A stretch of DNA of 64,000 nucleotides from Dictyobacter aurantiacus (GTDB taxonomy: Bacteria > Chloroflexota > Ktedonobacteria > Ktedonobacterales > Ktedonobacteraceae). Position numbers and translations under genes: made by a program. Positions 55,269 through 62,770 of this stretch are shown in pieces. Under the pieces are notes generated by a model, which saw nothing but the letters and a program-made list of their open reading frames with translations, had not been told where the DNA came from and did not search any database. The DNA is taken from assembly GCF_003967515.1 (NCBI RefSeq), contig NZ_BIFQ01000001.1:3038001-3102000 (forward strand), read 5' to 3'. The number at the start of each line of letters is the position of its first letter. Position 1 is the stretch's first letter.

Positions 55269-56423
55269 TTACGATTTCTGCCCGCTTCCTTTAGGAGTCG
55301 ATTGGACCTCGGAGCCATCAGACTGTTCTGTAGTAAGCGGAGTGGTCACCTCTTCCCCTTCGTGGCCCGTTTCCGCCCGCTCGCTTTCTGTCGTTGGGAT
55401 CTCTGTATCCACACTGGTTGTCTCTGCGTCCTCCGCTACAAGCGCTGGCGCCTCGCTCAGCTCTTCGGTGATGACCTTCTTTTCCAGCGCGGGCTTAGGT
55501 TTCTGTGGAATGCCGTAGGTGGCGGCAACCTCTCCATCTGGCACAGGCCTGGAGGTACGCATCACCCAGTAGGTCAGGGGGAACAGTAGAATGAAGACGA
55601 CCAACGAGGTCCATTGTGCCTGTTTCAGGCCAATGTCGATGCCCAGGAAGCTTACTATGTCGTTCTGGCGCGCAAAGAAGATGAAGAACTGTGAGATGGT
55701 ATAGCTAAACAGGTAGACCAGCATGAGGATGCCGGGACGCCGCACGCGGCGCGCGAGATAGAGCATGATACCAAGCACAAACAGGTTGATGATCAGCTCG
55801 TAGCCGGCCGCCGGCTGAACCGGAACATTACAGGTACTTGGATTGAGGCAGGCCCAGCTATTGGGATTCTGATAGACGGTCGACCAGGGTAGCGTGCTGG
55901 GAAAGCCAATGATATCTCCATTGATCAGGTTACCGATACGGCCGAAAATCTGGCCCGCCGCTCCGAACAGCACGCCCGCATCAATGAGGACCAGTGGATT
56001 GATACGCTCAACTTTGGCGCGCCAGAAAAGCGTTGGGATGATCAGGAAGATCGCGCCATAGAAGGCCATGCCACCTTCCCAGGTCGCTATGATGCGCCAT
56101 GGCTGCATGAGATAGTTTTCTACCAGGTGCGGTTGCTGCACCACAAAATACAGACGGCCACCGATAAGTCCGGCCGCGATACACCACCAGAGGATACGAT
56201 AGACGGTATCCTGGTCGATGCCCTTGCGGGTAGTATAGCCCTTGATGACCCATAAACCAACCATAATGCCCACCACATACATCAGGCCATACCAGCGCAC
56301 CGCCAGCGGCCCCAGATGCACGAGGACCGGATCGATATTAATGTAGATATACGGCGGGCCGATATGTAGCCAGCCCCCGCTTAAAAGATAGGCAAGTGGG
56401 AGAATATTCATCGTTGACTCCAA
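55269..56423 (-). CDS. lgt: Prolipoprotein diacylglyceryl transferase
   Basis: Membrane enzyme that attaches diacylglycerol to the lipobox Cys of lipoproteins. It has the Lgt signature GRIGNLINGDIIG (about 168-180) and membrane segments with the RWYGLMYVVG start. At 384 residues it is about 100 longer than usual; the extra C-terminal part (PEKKVITEELSEAPALV... ) is acidic, disordered and likely cytoplasmic. The catalytic ENLAR-like region includes NYLMQPWR... A second ATG at 56411 is a possible start. Confidence 0.94.
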   Translation of the reverse strand: MESTMNILPLAYLLSGGWLHIGPPYIYINIDPVLVHLGPLAVRWYGLMYVVGIMVGLWVIKGYTTRKGIDQDTVYRILWWCIAAGLIGGRLYFVVQQPHLVENYLMQPWRIIATWEGGMAFYGAIFLIIPTLFWRAKVERINPLVLIDAGVLFGAAGQIFGRIGNLINGDIIGFPSTLPWSTVYQNPNSWACLNPSTCNVPVQPAAGYELIINLFVLGIMLYLARRVRRPGILMLVYLFSYTISQFFIFFARQNDIVSFLGIDIGLKQAQWTSLVVFILLFPLTYWVMRTSRPVPDGEVAATYGIPQKPKPALEKKVITEELSEAPALVAEDAETTSVDTEIPTTESERAETGHEGEEVTTPLTTEQSDGSEVQSTPKGSGQKS

Positions 56424-56496
56424 TTAAAAAACACTTCTTTCGCGCACATTGCCTATGATAGTATGCTTCGAGGTTACATGCAAGAGGGCAAACAAC

Positions 56497-56566
56497 AAAC
56501 ATCGCGGTAAGGTGTGTGACGGACCCCGGCCGGCCGGGGTCCGTCACACACCTTACCGCGATGTTT
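56497..56566 (-). terminator. 70-bp perfect palindrome after xdhC
   Basis: Arms of 35 nt (56497-56531 and 56532-56566) match fully with no spacer. It begins 6 bp after the xdhC stop. The minus strand continues GTTTGTTTGCC, a weak T-rich tract. Confidence 0.85.
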
Positions 56567-56572
56567 ATGACA

Positions 56573-57436
56573 TTACACGGTGACCGATCCTCTGGTGGAA
56601 TGATCGGAGGTATGCTCGTCAGCATCCAGGAGATTGTGCATGGTTTTGAGGGAGGCGCCGCTGGCATTTTTGCGCAGCATCAGGATCTCGGCGGCGATGC
56701 TCAGGGCGATTTCATCTGGCGTTTCGGCGCCAAGATCCAGGCCGATGGGGGCATGAACCCCCTCAATGCGCTGACGCTCAATCCCTTCCTCTAGAAGTTC
56801 GCGGAAGATGCGCTTGACCTTGGAGGGGCTGCCAATCATCCCAACGTAGGTTGCCCGTGTATTCAGGGCGGCGCGCAGGGCCTCTTTATCCAGATTATGG
56901 CCACGGGTCACGATAACGATCCAGGATGCCTCATCTGGCTCCAGCGCGCGAATGGTTTGAGGGATATCGCCGAAGGTCATCTGCACCTTGCTATCGAAGG
57001 ACTGCGACTCGGCCAGGTCACGGCGATCATCGACCACGATCATGCGGAAGTCCAGTCTCGCGACCAGGCGGGAGAGGGCCTGGGCGACGTAACCCGCGCC
57101 GGCGACAATCAGGCGCGGCTCGGGACGCAGGATCTCAAAGAACACCTCCAGCGTGGCGCCGCAGCTGCCAACCGCCTCGCCCTGATCGGCATCCAGATGG
57201 ATGTGAACCGAGGCGGGATTCCCCTCGCGCAACACCTTGAGCGCCTCCTGCGCTACCTTGCCATCGGTCTGTGGACCCGCAAAACTGCCCTGCATCGAGC
57301 CATCCTGGTGGATCAACGCCTTACTACCGATTGGGCAGGGAGCCGCTCCCATGGTCTTCACCACCGTGGCGATGGCGACTTTTTCACCGTGAGACAAAGC
57401 GGTCTGAATTTCATTGTAAATTGTAATCGTGCTCAT
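56573..57436 (-). CDS. XdhC/CoxI-family protein
   Basis: A 287-residue protein of the family that inserts or sulfurates the molybdenum cofactor of xanthine dehydrogenase-type enzymes. N-terminal XdhC domain: VATVVKTMGAAPCPIGSKALI with the Cys; then the Rossmann-like domain with LIVAGAGYVAQALSRLVARL and the conserved TRGHNLDKEAL, and the C-terminal MIGSPSKVKRIFRELLEEG. The typical target enzyme genes are not in the window. moaB at 49037 is a further cofactor gene. Confidence 0.9.
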   Translation of the reverse strand: MSTITIYNEIQTALSHGEKVAIATVVKTMGAAPCPIGSKALIHQDGSMQGSFAGPQTDGKVAQEALKVLREGNPASVHIHLDADQGEAVGSCGATLEVFFEILRPEPRLIVAGAGYVAQALSRLVARLDFRMIVVDDRRDLAESQSFDSKVQMTFGDIPQTIRALEPDEASWIVIVTRGHNLDKEALRAALNTRATYVGMIGSPSKVKRIFRELLEEGIERQRIEGVHAPIGLDLGAETPDEIALSIAAEILMLRKNASGASLKTMHNLLDADEHTSDHSTRGSVTV

Positions 57437-57640
57437 TATCGTCCCTCTGGCTCTTCGCTAGTCCCATATTCAATTATTGAGTATAACACAAATAGTGTGC
57501 GCTTTGCTCTATACTGGCTGGCAAGCTATTGAGCTTGTAGGAGGATTTATTTTTGTCTATTCTTGTCTAATAGAGATGAGTAAAATCCAACCTGTTTAGT
57601 GTCAAATTTGGCGTCAAAGTGGAGGAGAAAGACTTTATTT

Positions 57641-58045
57641 ATGACAGCGCTTGAAGAGTGTCTTGCATCTCTCGGAGATAGTGCCAATGTGCTCTCTATG
57701 AGTGAAATTCGTGATATGAGAGAAAAGTTCTGGCGTTCTATTCCAATGACCAGGAGAGGAAGAGTTGATTGGACGAAAATAGAAAAGAAAATCAAAATAT
57801 CGTCAATACAAGGACTTTCATCGATCTCGAGAAATTGGATAAAAGATCTAGATTCTCCCGCCTTCATCATGTGGGATGAATTTACGCTTCCTATTGTTAA
57901 ATGCTCATCACTAAGGAAAATTTTTGAACAGATAGAAGACGTACTTATCGTGAGTTTTGATATATGGGTATTTTCCTTTGAGGAAAAATATGTCATTGAA
58001 TTTTATCATGAAGGAGATATTACAATAGGTACTATTGATGAATAA
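57641..58045 (+). CDS. Orphan AT-rich gene, possible immunity-type protein
   Basis: A 134-residue protein with no family I can name. Composition is unlike its neighbours: high in A/T codons, rich in Ile, Lys and Phe. The C-terminal DVLIVSFDIWVFSFEEKYVI, then EFYHEGDITIG, resembles the small alpha/beta 'contact-dependent toxin immunity' proteins, which often have an EFYHEGxIxxG-like ending. This likeness is weak. GGAGGAG lies about 13 nt before the ATG; a GTG at 57599 is another start. No toxin gene is nearby. Confidence 0.55.
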   Translation: MTALEECLASLGDSANVLSMSEIRDMREKFWRSIPMTRRGRVDWTKIEKKIKISSIQGLSSISRNWIKDLDSPAFIMWDEFTLPIVKCSSLRKIFEQIEDVLIVSFDIWVFSFEEKYVIEFYHEGDITIGTIDE

Positions 58046-58077
58046 GTGTTACATTTCACTGCCAATTATAATGCATA

Positions 58078-58110
58078 GAGCCGTTGGTATAGTGAGTTAC
58101 CTAACGGCTC
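58078..58110. terminator. Hairpin between convergent genes
   Basis: GAGCCGTTGGTA (58078-58089) pairs with TACCTAACGGCTC (58098-58110) with one bulge. Confidence 0.6.
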
Positions 58111-58159
58111 CAAACTATAGAAGCCAGTAATGTGGCTTATCATTTTTTCTGTCAGGACC

Positions 58160-59059
58160 TTACATTGTAATGGTTTCTTGTTGTAGAGGGAATTCAAGCG
58201 TTTGTCTGGCCTGGAAGCCCTGTTTAAGGGCAACGAGCGCGCAGACGAATGTCGCGCCCATAATCAGAAACAGCGATCCTTCACGCATAACATAAAATGG
58301 GTCATTGCCTGGATCGCTAAAGGATGGCAGTATGGCGGGCAGAAGCGTGGCCAGGCCGATCAGCATGATCAGGGGAATCAGCAGAGCCAAGTGAAGCGCG
58401 TAAGAGGTCACGCGCCGGCTGGGAGCAACATGCTGGACCGCGAAGAAGATAAGCGCCAGATCGACAAGCAAACCCGCGAGAATGACAAACGGAGCCACGA
58501 GAAGAGGTACCTGTATCAGAATTACCAGCACGAGGGTCACAATTGGACTGACCAGGCCCAGCAGACAGAGAAACAAGGCGCTTCCATTACGGTTTTGCAC
58601 CGCTTTCCAGCAAGCGGCAAGCAGGAGGGGCAGTCCACCAAGAGCAAGCGTGAGCAGCAAGAGACCTGTTACGAAGCGCACCAGATTCACAAGCAGGTGC
58701 CCAGGGGAGAGCGAGAGAAAGCTCAAAAGAATCCGGGGTTCGTCAGGCGCATGAACGTGCAACTGTACAACAAACCAGGCGGCGAAGAACAGCAATGTGG
58801 CACTGTAGATGACAAGTCCGTTTGAACGCATTTTTTGGAGTATATGAAATTTTCTTCCTTGAACAAGATTTTGGTGCATACAGGCATCAATAAGGCTGAT
58901 AAAGAGATTGCAGAGCGTTAGCAATGTTGGTGGTGAGTCTTCCAGAATCTGGATCATTTCCTCGGCGTAGCGCTCACGCCAGGCCGCGGGATAGAGCCTG
59001 ATCAGCAATCGTCCTCCACGCTGATACAAAGTGGATCGAGAAGTTTGTCTCATACTCAT
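58160..59059 (-). CDS. Membrane protein of PadR-linked type
   Basis: A 299-residue integral membrane protein with six or more hydrophobic segments (for example VIYSATLLFFAAWFVVQL and LLLLTLALGGLPLLLAACW). The N-terminal LYPAAWRERYAEEMIQILED is a conserved start of a family found next to PadR genes in high-GC and Chloroflexi genomes; function unknown. Gene starts 17 bp downstream of the PadR stop, so it is a PadR-controlled unit. Confidence 0.85.
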   Translation of the reverse strand: MSMRQTSRSTLYQRGGRLLIRLYPAAWRERYAEEMIQILEDSPPTLLTLCNLFISLIDACMHQNLVQGRKFHILQKMRSNGLVIYSATLLFFAAWFVVQLHVHAPDEPRILLSFLSLSPGHLLVNLVRFVTGLLLLTLALGGLPLLLAACWKAVQNRNGSALFLCLLGLVSPIVTLVLVILIQVPLLVAPFVILAGLLVDLALIFFAVQHVAPSRRVTSYALHLALLIPLIMLIGLATLLPAILPSFSDPGNDPFYVMREGSLFLIMGATFVCALVALKQGFQARQTLEFPLQQETITM

Positions 59060-59076
59060 ATACCCTATCTGTACAA

Positions 59077-59403
59077 CTAGATGGTCGCGAGACGTTGTTG
59101 ACCGGTAGAAACCACCTGATTCATTGTCGCGAGCTGTTCGCGTAACACAGTGATACCCAACTGCGTCAGTTGATATGGTCGACGACGCTCAACCAGCGCC
59201 AGGGCCTCTATCCATCCTTGTTTTTCCAGGCGAGCGAGCGCACCGTATAATGTCCCCACCTCCAGATGGGTACCACAGAACTGCTCGATATCCTGAATCA
59301 TGGCATAGCCGTGCTTCGGCCCACTCGCCAGACTAGAAAGGATGAGCAGAGATGGATCAGAGAAACGTCCCAGATCCAAAGAGGAGTTGCGTCTGATACG
59401 CAT
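59077..59403 (-). CDS. PadR-family transcriptional regulator
   Basis: A 108-residue winged-helix repressor with LLILSSLASGPKHGYAMIQDI, LEVGTLYGALARLEKQGWI and the wing RRPYQLTQLG. It lacks a long C-terminal coiled coil (short PadR-s2-like type). It is the first gene of the PadR-membrane protein pair and probably controls it by binding its own promoter. Confidence 0.92.
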   Translation of the reverse strand: MRIRRNSSLDLGRFSDPSLLILSSLASGPKHGYAMIQDIEQFCGTHLEVGTLYGALARLEKQGWIEALALVERRRPYQLTQLGITVLREQLATMNQVVSTGQQRLATI

Positions 59404-59456
59404 GATCTTCTCCTGTCATATACTTCGTATAGAGTAGGTCTTACTCTCGCCATAGC

Positions 59457-59565
59457 GGGGCATGTGAGCGCCCCCGCACGCGCGTCCACTGCGCGGCCGC
59501 ATTTGTATTTATATATTGCTGTATCGGGCGCGCATCCGCACGCCCGATACAGCAATATATAAATA
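59457..59565. repeat. Partial copy of composite element with 25-nt-arm hairpin
   Basis: GGGGCATGTGAGCGCCCCCG (about 59456-59475) then GCACGCGCG and GCGGCCGCATTTGTATTTAT. This matches 38686-38740 (GGGGGCACATGAGTGCCCCC, ACACGCGCGGCCGC, GGTTTTATATATTGG). Hairpin arms are 59506-59530 and 59541-59565 (25 nt, exact). No right-hand inverted end was found. Confidence 0.65.
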
Positions 59566-59788
59566 CCCTCTTGAGCGTCGCAGGCACAATATCTCTTTGA
59601 GCGTCGCAGGCGCGAAAACGCAGGCATGCTGCAGGCGATGATTATGAGAGTCAGATACTTCGTAATACTTACTATGTATAACTATATAGTAGTGAGAAGT
59701 AGCGGTTTTGTCAAGGAGATAGGAGATAGATGGTGGTGGTTATGCTGCGAGAAATGGGCTTGAAGGTGGGTGGAAAGCGATAGAGGGT

Positions 59789-59834
59789 AGGCCTGGTTTT
59801 AGATACCATTATGATGGCATCTAAAACCAGGCCT
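59789..59834 (-). terminator. Hairpin after the emfourin gene
   Basis: Arms of 16 nt (59789-59804 and 59819-59834) match, with an inner CCA/TGG. It lies 23 bp past the emfourin stop on the minus strand. Confidence 0.75.
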
Positions 59835-59856
59835 GGGGCTTTTGTGAGCGAGGGGC

Positions 59857-60177
59857 TCAGGTGTTTTTGCTGGCGGAGATGTGCTGCATGACAAATGTGA
59901 TCAAAGCCTGGATGTGGGGATCGGGGACGGGATCGCTGGTTTGAACCGCGTGGCATCTGCTGCCGTCTTCGACGGCGAGATAGTAGGTGCGGTAATCGGC
60001 GGATCCTGGGGCAGGCGTATTCAGTACAGAGGGCAGTGCAAAGAAGTTGGCCTCCTGCACCAGTTGTCGCAGCTCGTTGGCATCTTGCATGGAGAGGGTG
60101 GCGCTATCCAGTAGTCTGGGCGTATGCCATCCGGGCAGCGGGAAGAAGCCCCCCTCGATGCGTAGCTGAATTCGCAC
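59857..60177 (-). CDS. Emfourin, inhibitor of protealysin-like protease
   Basis: A 106-residue small inhibitor. It starts MRIQLRIEGGFFPLPGW and has the conserved LRQLVQEANFF and DYRTYYLAVEDG segments of emfourins, which block M4 proteases of the protealysin type inside the cell. It begins 1 bp after the M4 protease stop and follows it on the same strand, the standard protease-inhibitor order. Cytosolic; no signal peptide. Confidence 0.88.
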   Translation of the reverse strand: MRIQLRIEGGFFPLPGWHTPRLLDSATLSMQDANELRQLVQEANFFALPSVLNTPAPGSADYRTYYLAVEDGSRCHAVQTSDPVPDPHIQALITFVMQHISASKNT

Positions 60178-60178
60178 C

Positions 60179-61261
60179 TTAGTACTCCTTTGCCAGAGTT
60201 GGTACCTGGACTCCTACTTGCTCCCAGGCATCATGGACAGCCGACCACTCCGGACTGCTGGCGCCATACAGGCGTTCTGCGTTAGAGAGGGTCAGGCGCG
60301 CGAACATGCGGAAGTTCGCGGTGGGACGCAGGCGTGAATCGCGCAGGGTCTCGTACCAGATGCGTCCCGCTTTCTCCCAGGCATAGCCACCGATACGTGT
60401 GGCGACCAGGTAGAAGCTATGGTTAGGGATACCCGAATTGATATGTACGCCGCCATTGTCCTCAACGGTATCCACGTAGTGGCTCATATGGGCGGGCTGT
60501 GGATCGCGTCCCAGCAGGGGATCGTCATAGGCGGTACCAGGGGCGCTCATCGAACGCAGGGCGACACCTTTGATCTGCTGGGTGAAGAGGCCGTGACCAA
60601 TCAGCCAGTCGGCCTGGTCGGCGGTCTGACGCAGGGCATACTGTTTGACCAGGGAGCCAAATACATCGGAGATCGACTCGTTGAGCGCGCCCGACTGGCC
60701 TACATAGGCCAGGTGACACTCATCCTCAGTGACGCCGTGGGTAAGTTCGTGACCGATAACATCGACGGCGCAGGTGAAGCGATTGAACAGCTGACCATCG
60801 CCATCGCCAAAAATCATGCGCTCGCCATCCCAGAAGGCGTTATCGTATTGATGGCTGTAGTGTACGGACGCATCCAGCGGCATACCGGCATCGTCGATCG
60901 AGTTGCGACCATAAATCTGGAGATAGAACGCATGCGTCCAGCCGACGCCATCGTAAGCCTCGTTGGCGCAGGTATCTTGAATGGGAGGCTGCCCCTCTGT
61001 ACGAACCACCGCACCCGGTAGATCTTTTGTTCCATGGACGTCGTACACGATGCGATGAAGCGCCTTATCAGTATTAAGCGCAGGCCGGACCCCGACATAT
61101 TTGCTCGTGAGCAATCCCTGAGCCATACGAATGGTGCGAATAGAGTGATCGTGACCCAGCATCTGCAAGGCTTTGGTGCGTTGCTCGGGGGTGCCATGTT
61201 GGGCCAGTGAGGTCAACATATGTGGAGGGAGGATATAGCGACGAGAAAGCGATGGTTTCAT
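60179..61261 (-). CDS. M4-family metalloprotease (protealysin-like)
   Basis: A 360-residue thermolysin-type zinc protease. HELTHGVTE (about 175-183) gives two zinc His and the catalytic Glu; GALNESISDVFG gives the third ligand; VHINSGIPNHSFYLVA has the active-site His. There is no signal peptide, and a short propeptide of about 50 residues starts with the ILPPHMLTSLA motif typical of protealysins. Start at 61261 is set by GGAG 8 nt upstream. It is coupled to the emfourin gene. Confidence 0.93.
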   Translation of the reverse strand: MKPSLSRRYILPPHMLTSLAQHGTPEQRTKALQMLGHDHSIRTIRMAQGLLTSKYVGVRPALNTDKALHRIVYDVHGTKDLPGAVVRTEGQPPIQDTCANEAYDGVGWTHAFYLQIYGRNSIDDAGMPLDASVHYSHQYDNAFWDGERMIFGDGDGQLFNRFTCAVDVIGHELTHGVTEDECHLAYVGQSGALNESISDVFGSLVKQYALRQTADQADWLIGHGLFTQQIKGVALRSMSAPGTAYDDPLLGRDPQPAHMSHYVDTVEDNGGVHINSGIPNHSFYLVATRIGGYAWEKAGRIWYETLRDSRLRPTANFRMFARLTLSNAERLYGASSPEWSAVHDAWEQVGVQVPTLAKEY

Positions 61262-61612
61262 TATAGTGTCTCCTTGTCTCACAACTTCTTCTTGCCATGC
61301 ATCCGCGAGTTAACACTATGATGCGCTGTAATAAAAAATATGCAGCTACTACAAGTATAACTGTGACGCAATAAAATTTTGTTTTACACCGCCATTATAA
61401 ATAAGAGGCAAAAAGTTAACCCATCATTAATGAGCAATCACGCATAAATGGAACAGGCCGCCCTCTAAAAACGCCTTGCTTGCTTACTACCATTTTTCCA
61501 CTACCAAAAAAGAATAGTCAGATGTCTGATACTTCATGGTATAGAAAGACACTTGACAATATAGGTCTGGTGTTCTAAAATATTAGAACAAATTTTCAAA
61601 AAGGAGCATAAC
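61262..61612. other. Divergent intergenic region, promoter of DdrA-like gene
   Basis: A 351-bp AT-rich gap between the M4 protease and the DdrA-like gene. The promoter and operator-like palindrome at 61553-61590 lie here. No ORF. Confidence 0.7.
61553..61590 (+). promoter_or_regulatory. Promoter with palindromic operator over the -10
   Basis: TTGACA (61553-61558), a 17-nt spacer and TAAAAT (61576-61581). TGTTCTAA (61571-61578) and TTAGAACA (61583-61590) form an 8-bp inverted repeat with a 4-nt centre that covers the -10. This fits a repressor site; GAACAAATTTTC just after it resembles a Gram-positive-type LexA box with one mismatch. Confidence 0.6.
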
Positions 61613-62404
61613 ATGGACGATCAAACCAACGGGCAGGTCCAGGAGGAACAGACGCCGTCCCGTGTTTTCAATCCCAACGAACACCTTATGCAAATCAGGT
61701 CTGGTCAAACCTCAAAGGACTACTTACCCGTCCAATGGCGGCTTGTCTGGTTTCGTTCTGCCTTCCCACATGGTATGATCGAAACAGAGATGCTCCACCT
61801 GGACCTGGATCGAGATACCGAGGAGGAGGGCTACGCCTGGAACGCTGAGCGCAGGCGCAGCGAGAAGGTGATCAAGCAGGCCAAGGGCTTCTGTGTTTTC
61901 CGCGCGGTCGTCAGAGATGGTGTGGGTGGTGTGGCCACCGGGACCAAATCCGAGAAGGCGGCCAGCTTCGGCGACTTCATTGAAAAGGCCGAGACGGGAG
62001 CGATCGGTCGCGCCCTGGCGGCGCTCGGGTATGGCACGCAGTTCACTGGCGACGAGTGGGAAGAGGCCCATCGCATCGTCGATAGCCCGGTAGAGCGCCA
62101 GGCAGCCGCCATCTCTAATGGTGTCGGCTCAAATGGTCATAATTCTTCCCTGGTTTCGGTGCGCCCGGCCAGCAATGGCTCGAACGGCAATCGCCCGGCG
62201 GCTGAACAGAATGGCAAAGCCGAAAATGAAGCGCCCACCAATGCCACCGAGCAACAGCTTTCGAGCATTCGTAAGTTGTGTGATCACCTTGGTAAGACCG
62301 TGCCAGCCGATACTTCCACGCTGAGCTATACCGGCGCGCGCAAAATGATTCAACAGTTGACCGCAGAATACAGGGAGTCCAAGCAGAACAACAAGGCCTC
62401 CTAA
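61613..62404 (+). CDS. DdrA/Rad52-like single-strand annealing protein (putative)
   Basis: A 263-residue protein. Residues 25-165 resemble the Rad52/DdrA-type annealing fold seen in phage and DNA-repair proteins: FRAVVRDGVGGVATGTKSEK, then FIEKAETGAIGRALAALGYG, a segment common to these proteins. A Ser/Asn/Gly-rich linker follows, then a helical C-terminal domain (ATEQQLSSIRKLCDHLGK). It would bind single-stranded DNA. The promoter carries an operator-like palindrome. A small gene follows within 20 bp. Confidence 0.65.
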   Translation: MDDQTNGQVQEEQTPSRVFNPNEHLMQIRSGQTSKDYLPVQWRLVWFRSAFPHGMIETEMLHLDLDRDTEEEGYAWNAERRRSEKVIKQAKGFCVFRAVVRDGVGGVATGTKSEKAASFGDFIEKAETGAIGRALAALGYGTQFTGDEWEEAHRIVDSPVERQAAAISNGVGSNGHNSSLVSVRPASNGSNGNRPAAEQNGKAENEAPTNATEQQLSSIRKLCDHLGKTVPADTSTLSYTGARKMIQQLTAEYRESKQNNKAS

Positions 62405-62420
62405 AGGAAGAATATATCCT

Positions 62421-62624
62421 ATGAGCCCGGCTGAGTTAGAACATGCCCATCAATGTATGCAACAGCGGTGGTATGAGTTAGTACAGGCTGAGCAGCAAGG
62501 AGCACCGGTTCGTGATTTAGAGCGTCTGTATGAAAAATACATTGACGCTGTCGAGATCTATAACCGGGGCTCTCAGAGTGGCCCGGTCGTTTACCAGAAG
62601 CGTAAGTTTCCTGGGGTCGCATAA
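62421..62624 (+). CDS. Small coiled-coil hypothetical protein
   Basis: A 67-residue protein, helical by composition (MQQRWYELVQAEQQGAPVRD, then LERLYEKYIDAVEIYNR) and rich in Gln, Glu, Tyr. No family recognised. It follows the DdrA-like gene on the same strand by 16 bp and is followed by a clean terminator, so it is probably real and co-expressed. Confidence 0.7.
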   Translation: MSPAELEHAHQCMQQRWYELVQAEQQGAPVRDLERLYEKYIDAVEIYNRGSQSGPVVYQKRKFPGVA

Positions 62625-62631
62625 AAGCAAG

Positions 62632-62664
62632 GTGTTCGGTTCGTGTATGAACCGAACACTTTTT
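62632..62664 (+). terminator. Terminator after the small gene
   Basis: GTGTTCGGTTC (62632-62642) pairs with GAACCGAACAC (62649-62659), followed by TTTTTG. Confidence 0.85.
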
Positions 62665-62668
62665 GTAT

Positions 62669-62759
62669 CCCCGCCTACGGCGGGAAAGGGAGAGGAAGGG
62701 ATTTTGGGGCGCCCCAAACCCCGGCAGGAGGGGCTCGCCGCCCTCCTGCACCTCCCTGC
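62669..62759. repeat. REP-like element D
   Basis: CCCGCCTACGGCGGG hairpin, then ATTTTGGGGCGCCCCAAA, CCCCGG and CAGGAGGGGCTCGCCGCCCT, CCTGCACCTCCC. Same two-hairpin plan as element C; the central loop differs (GCTCGCCG in place of CGGCTAG). Confidence 0.85.
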
Positions 62760-62770
62760 TTTATACAGGA

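Larger units (their letters stand above)
59404..59856. other. Intergenic region with a partial repeat element
   Basis: Carries the partial element 59457-59565, a 15-bp direct repeat (TTGAGCGTCGCAGGC at 59571-59585 and 59597-59611) and a hairpin at 59789-59834. An apparent frame at 59711-59956 overlaps the emfourin gene on the same strand and lacks support. Confidence 0.6.

Noticed and set aside
59711..59956. 81-codon minus-strand frame overlapping emfourin
   Set aside because: It overlaps the emfourin gene in another frame and spans the hairpin 59789-59834. No family match.
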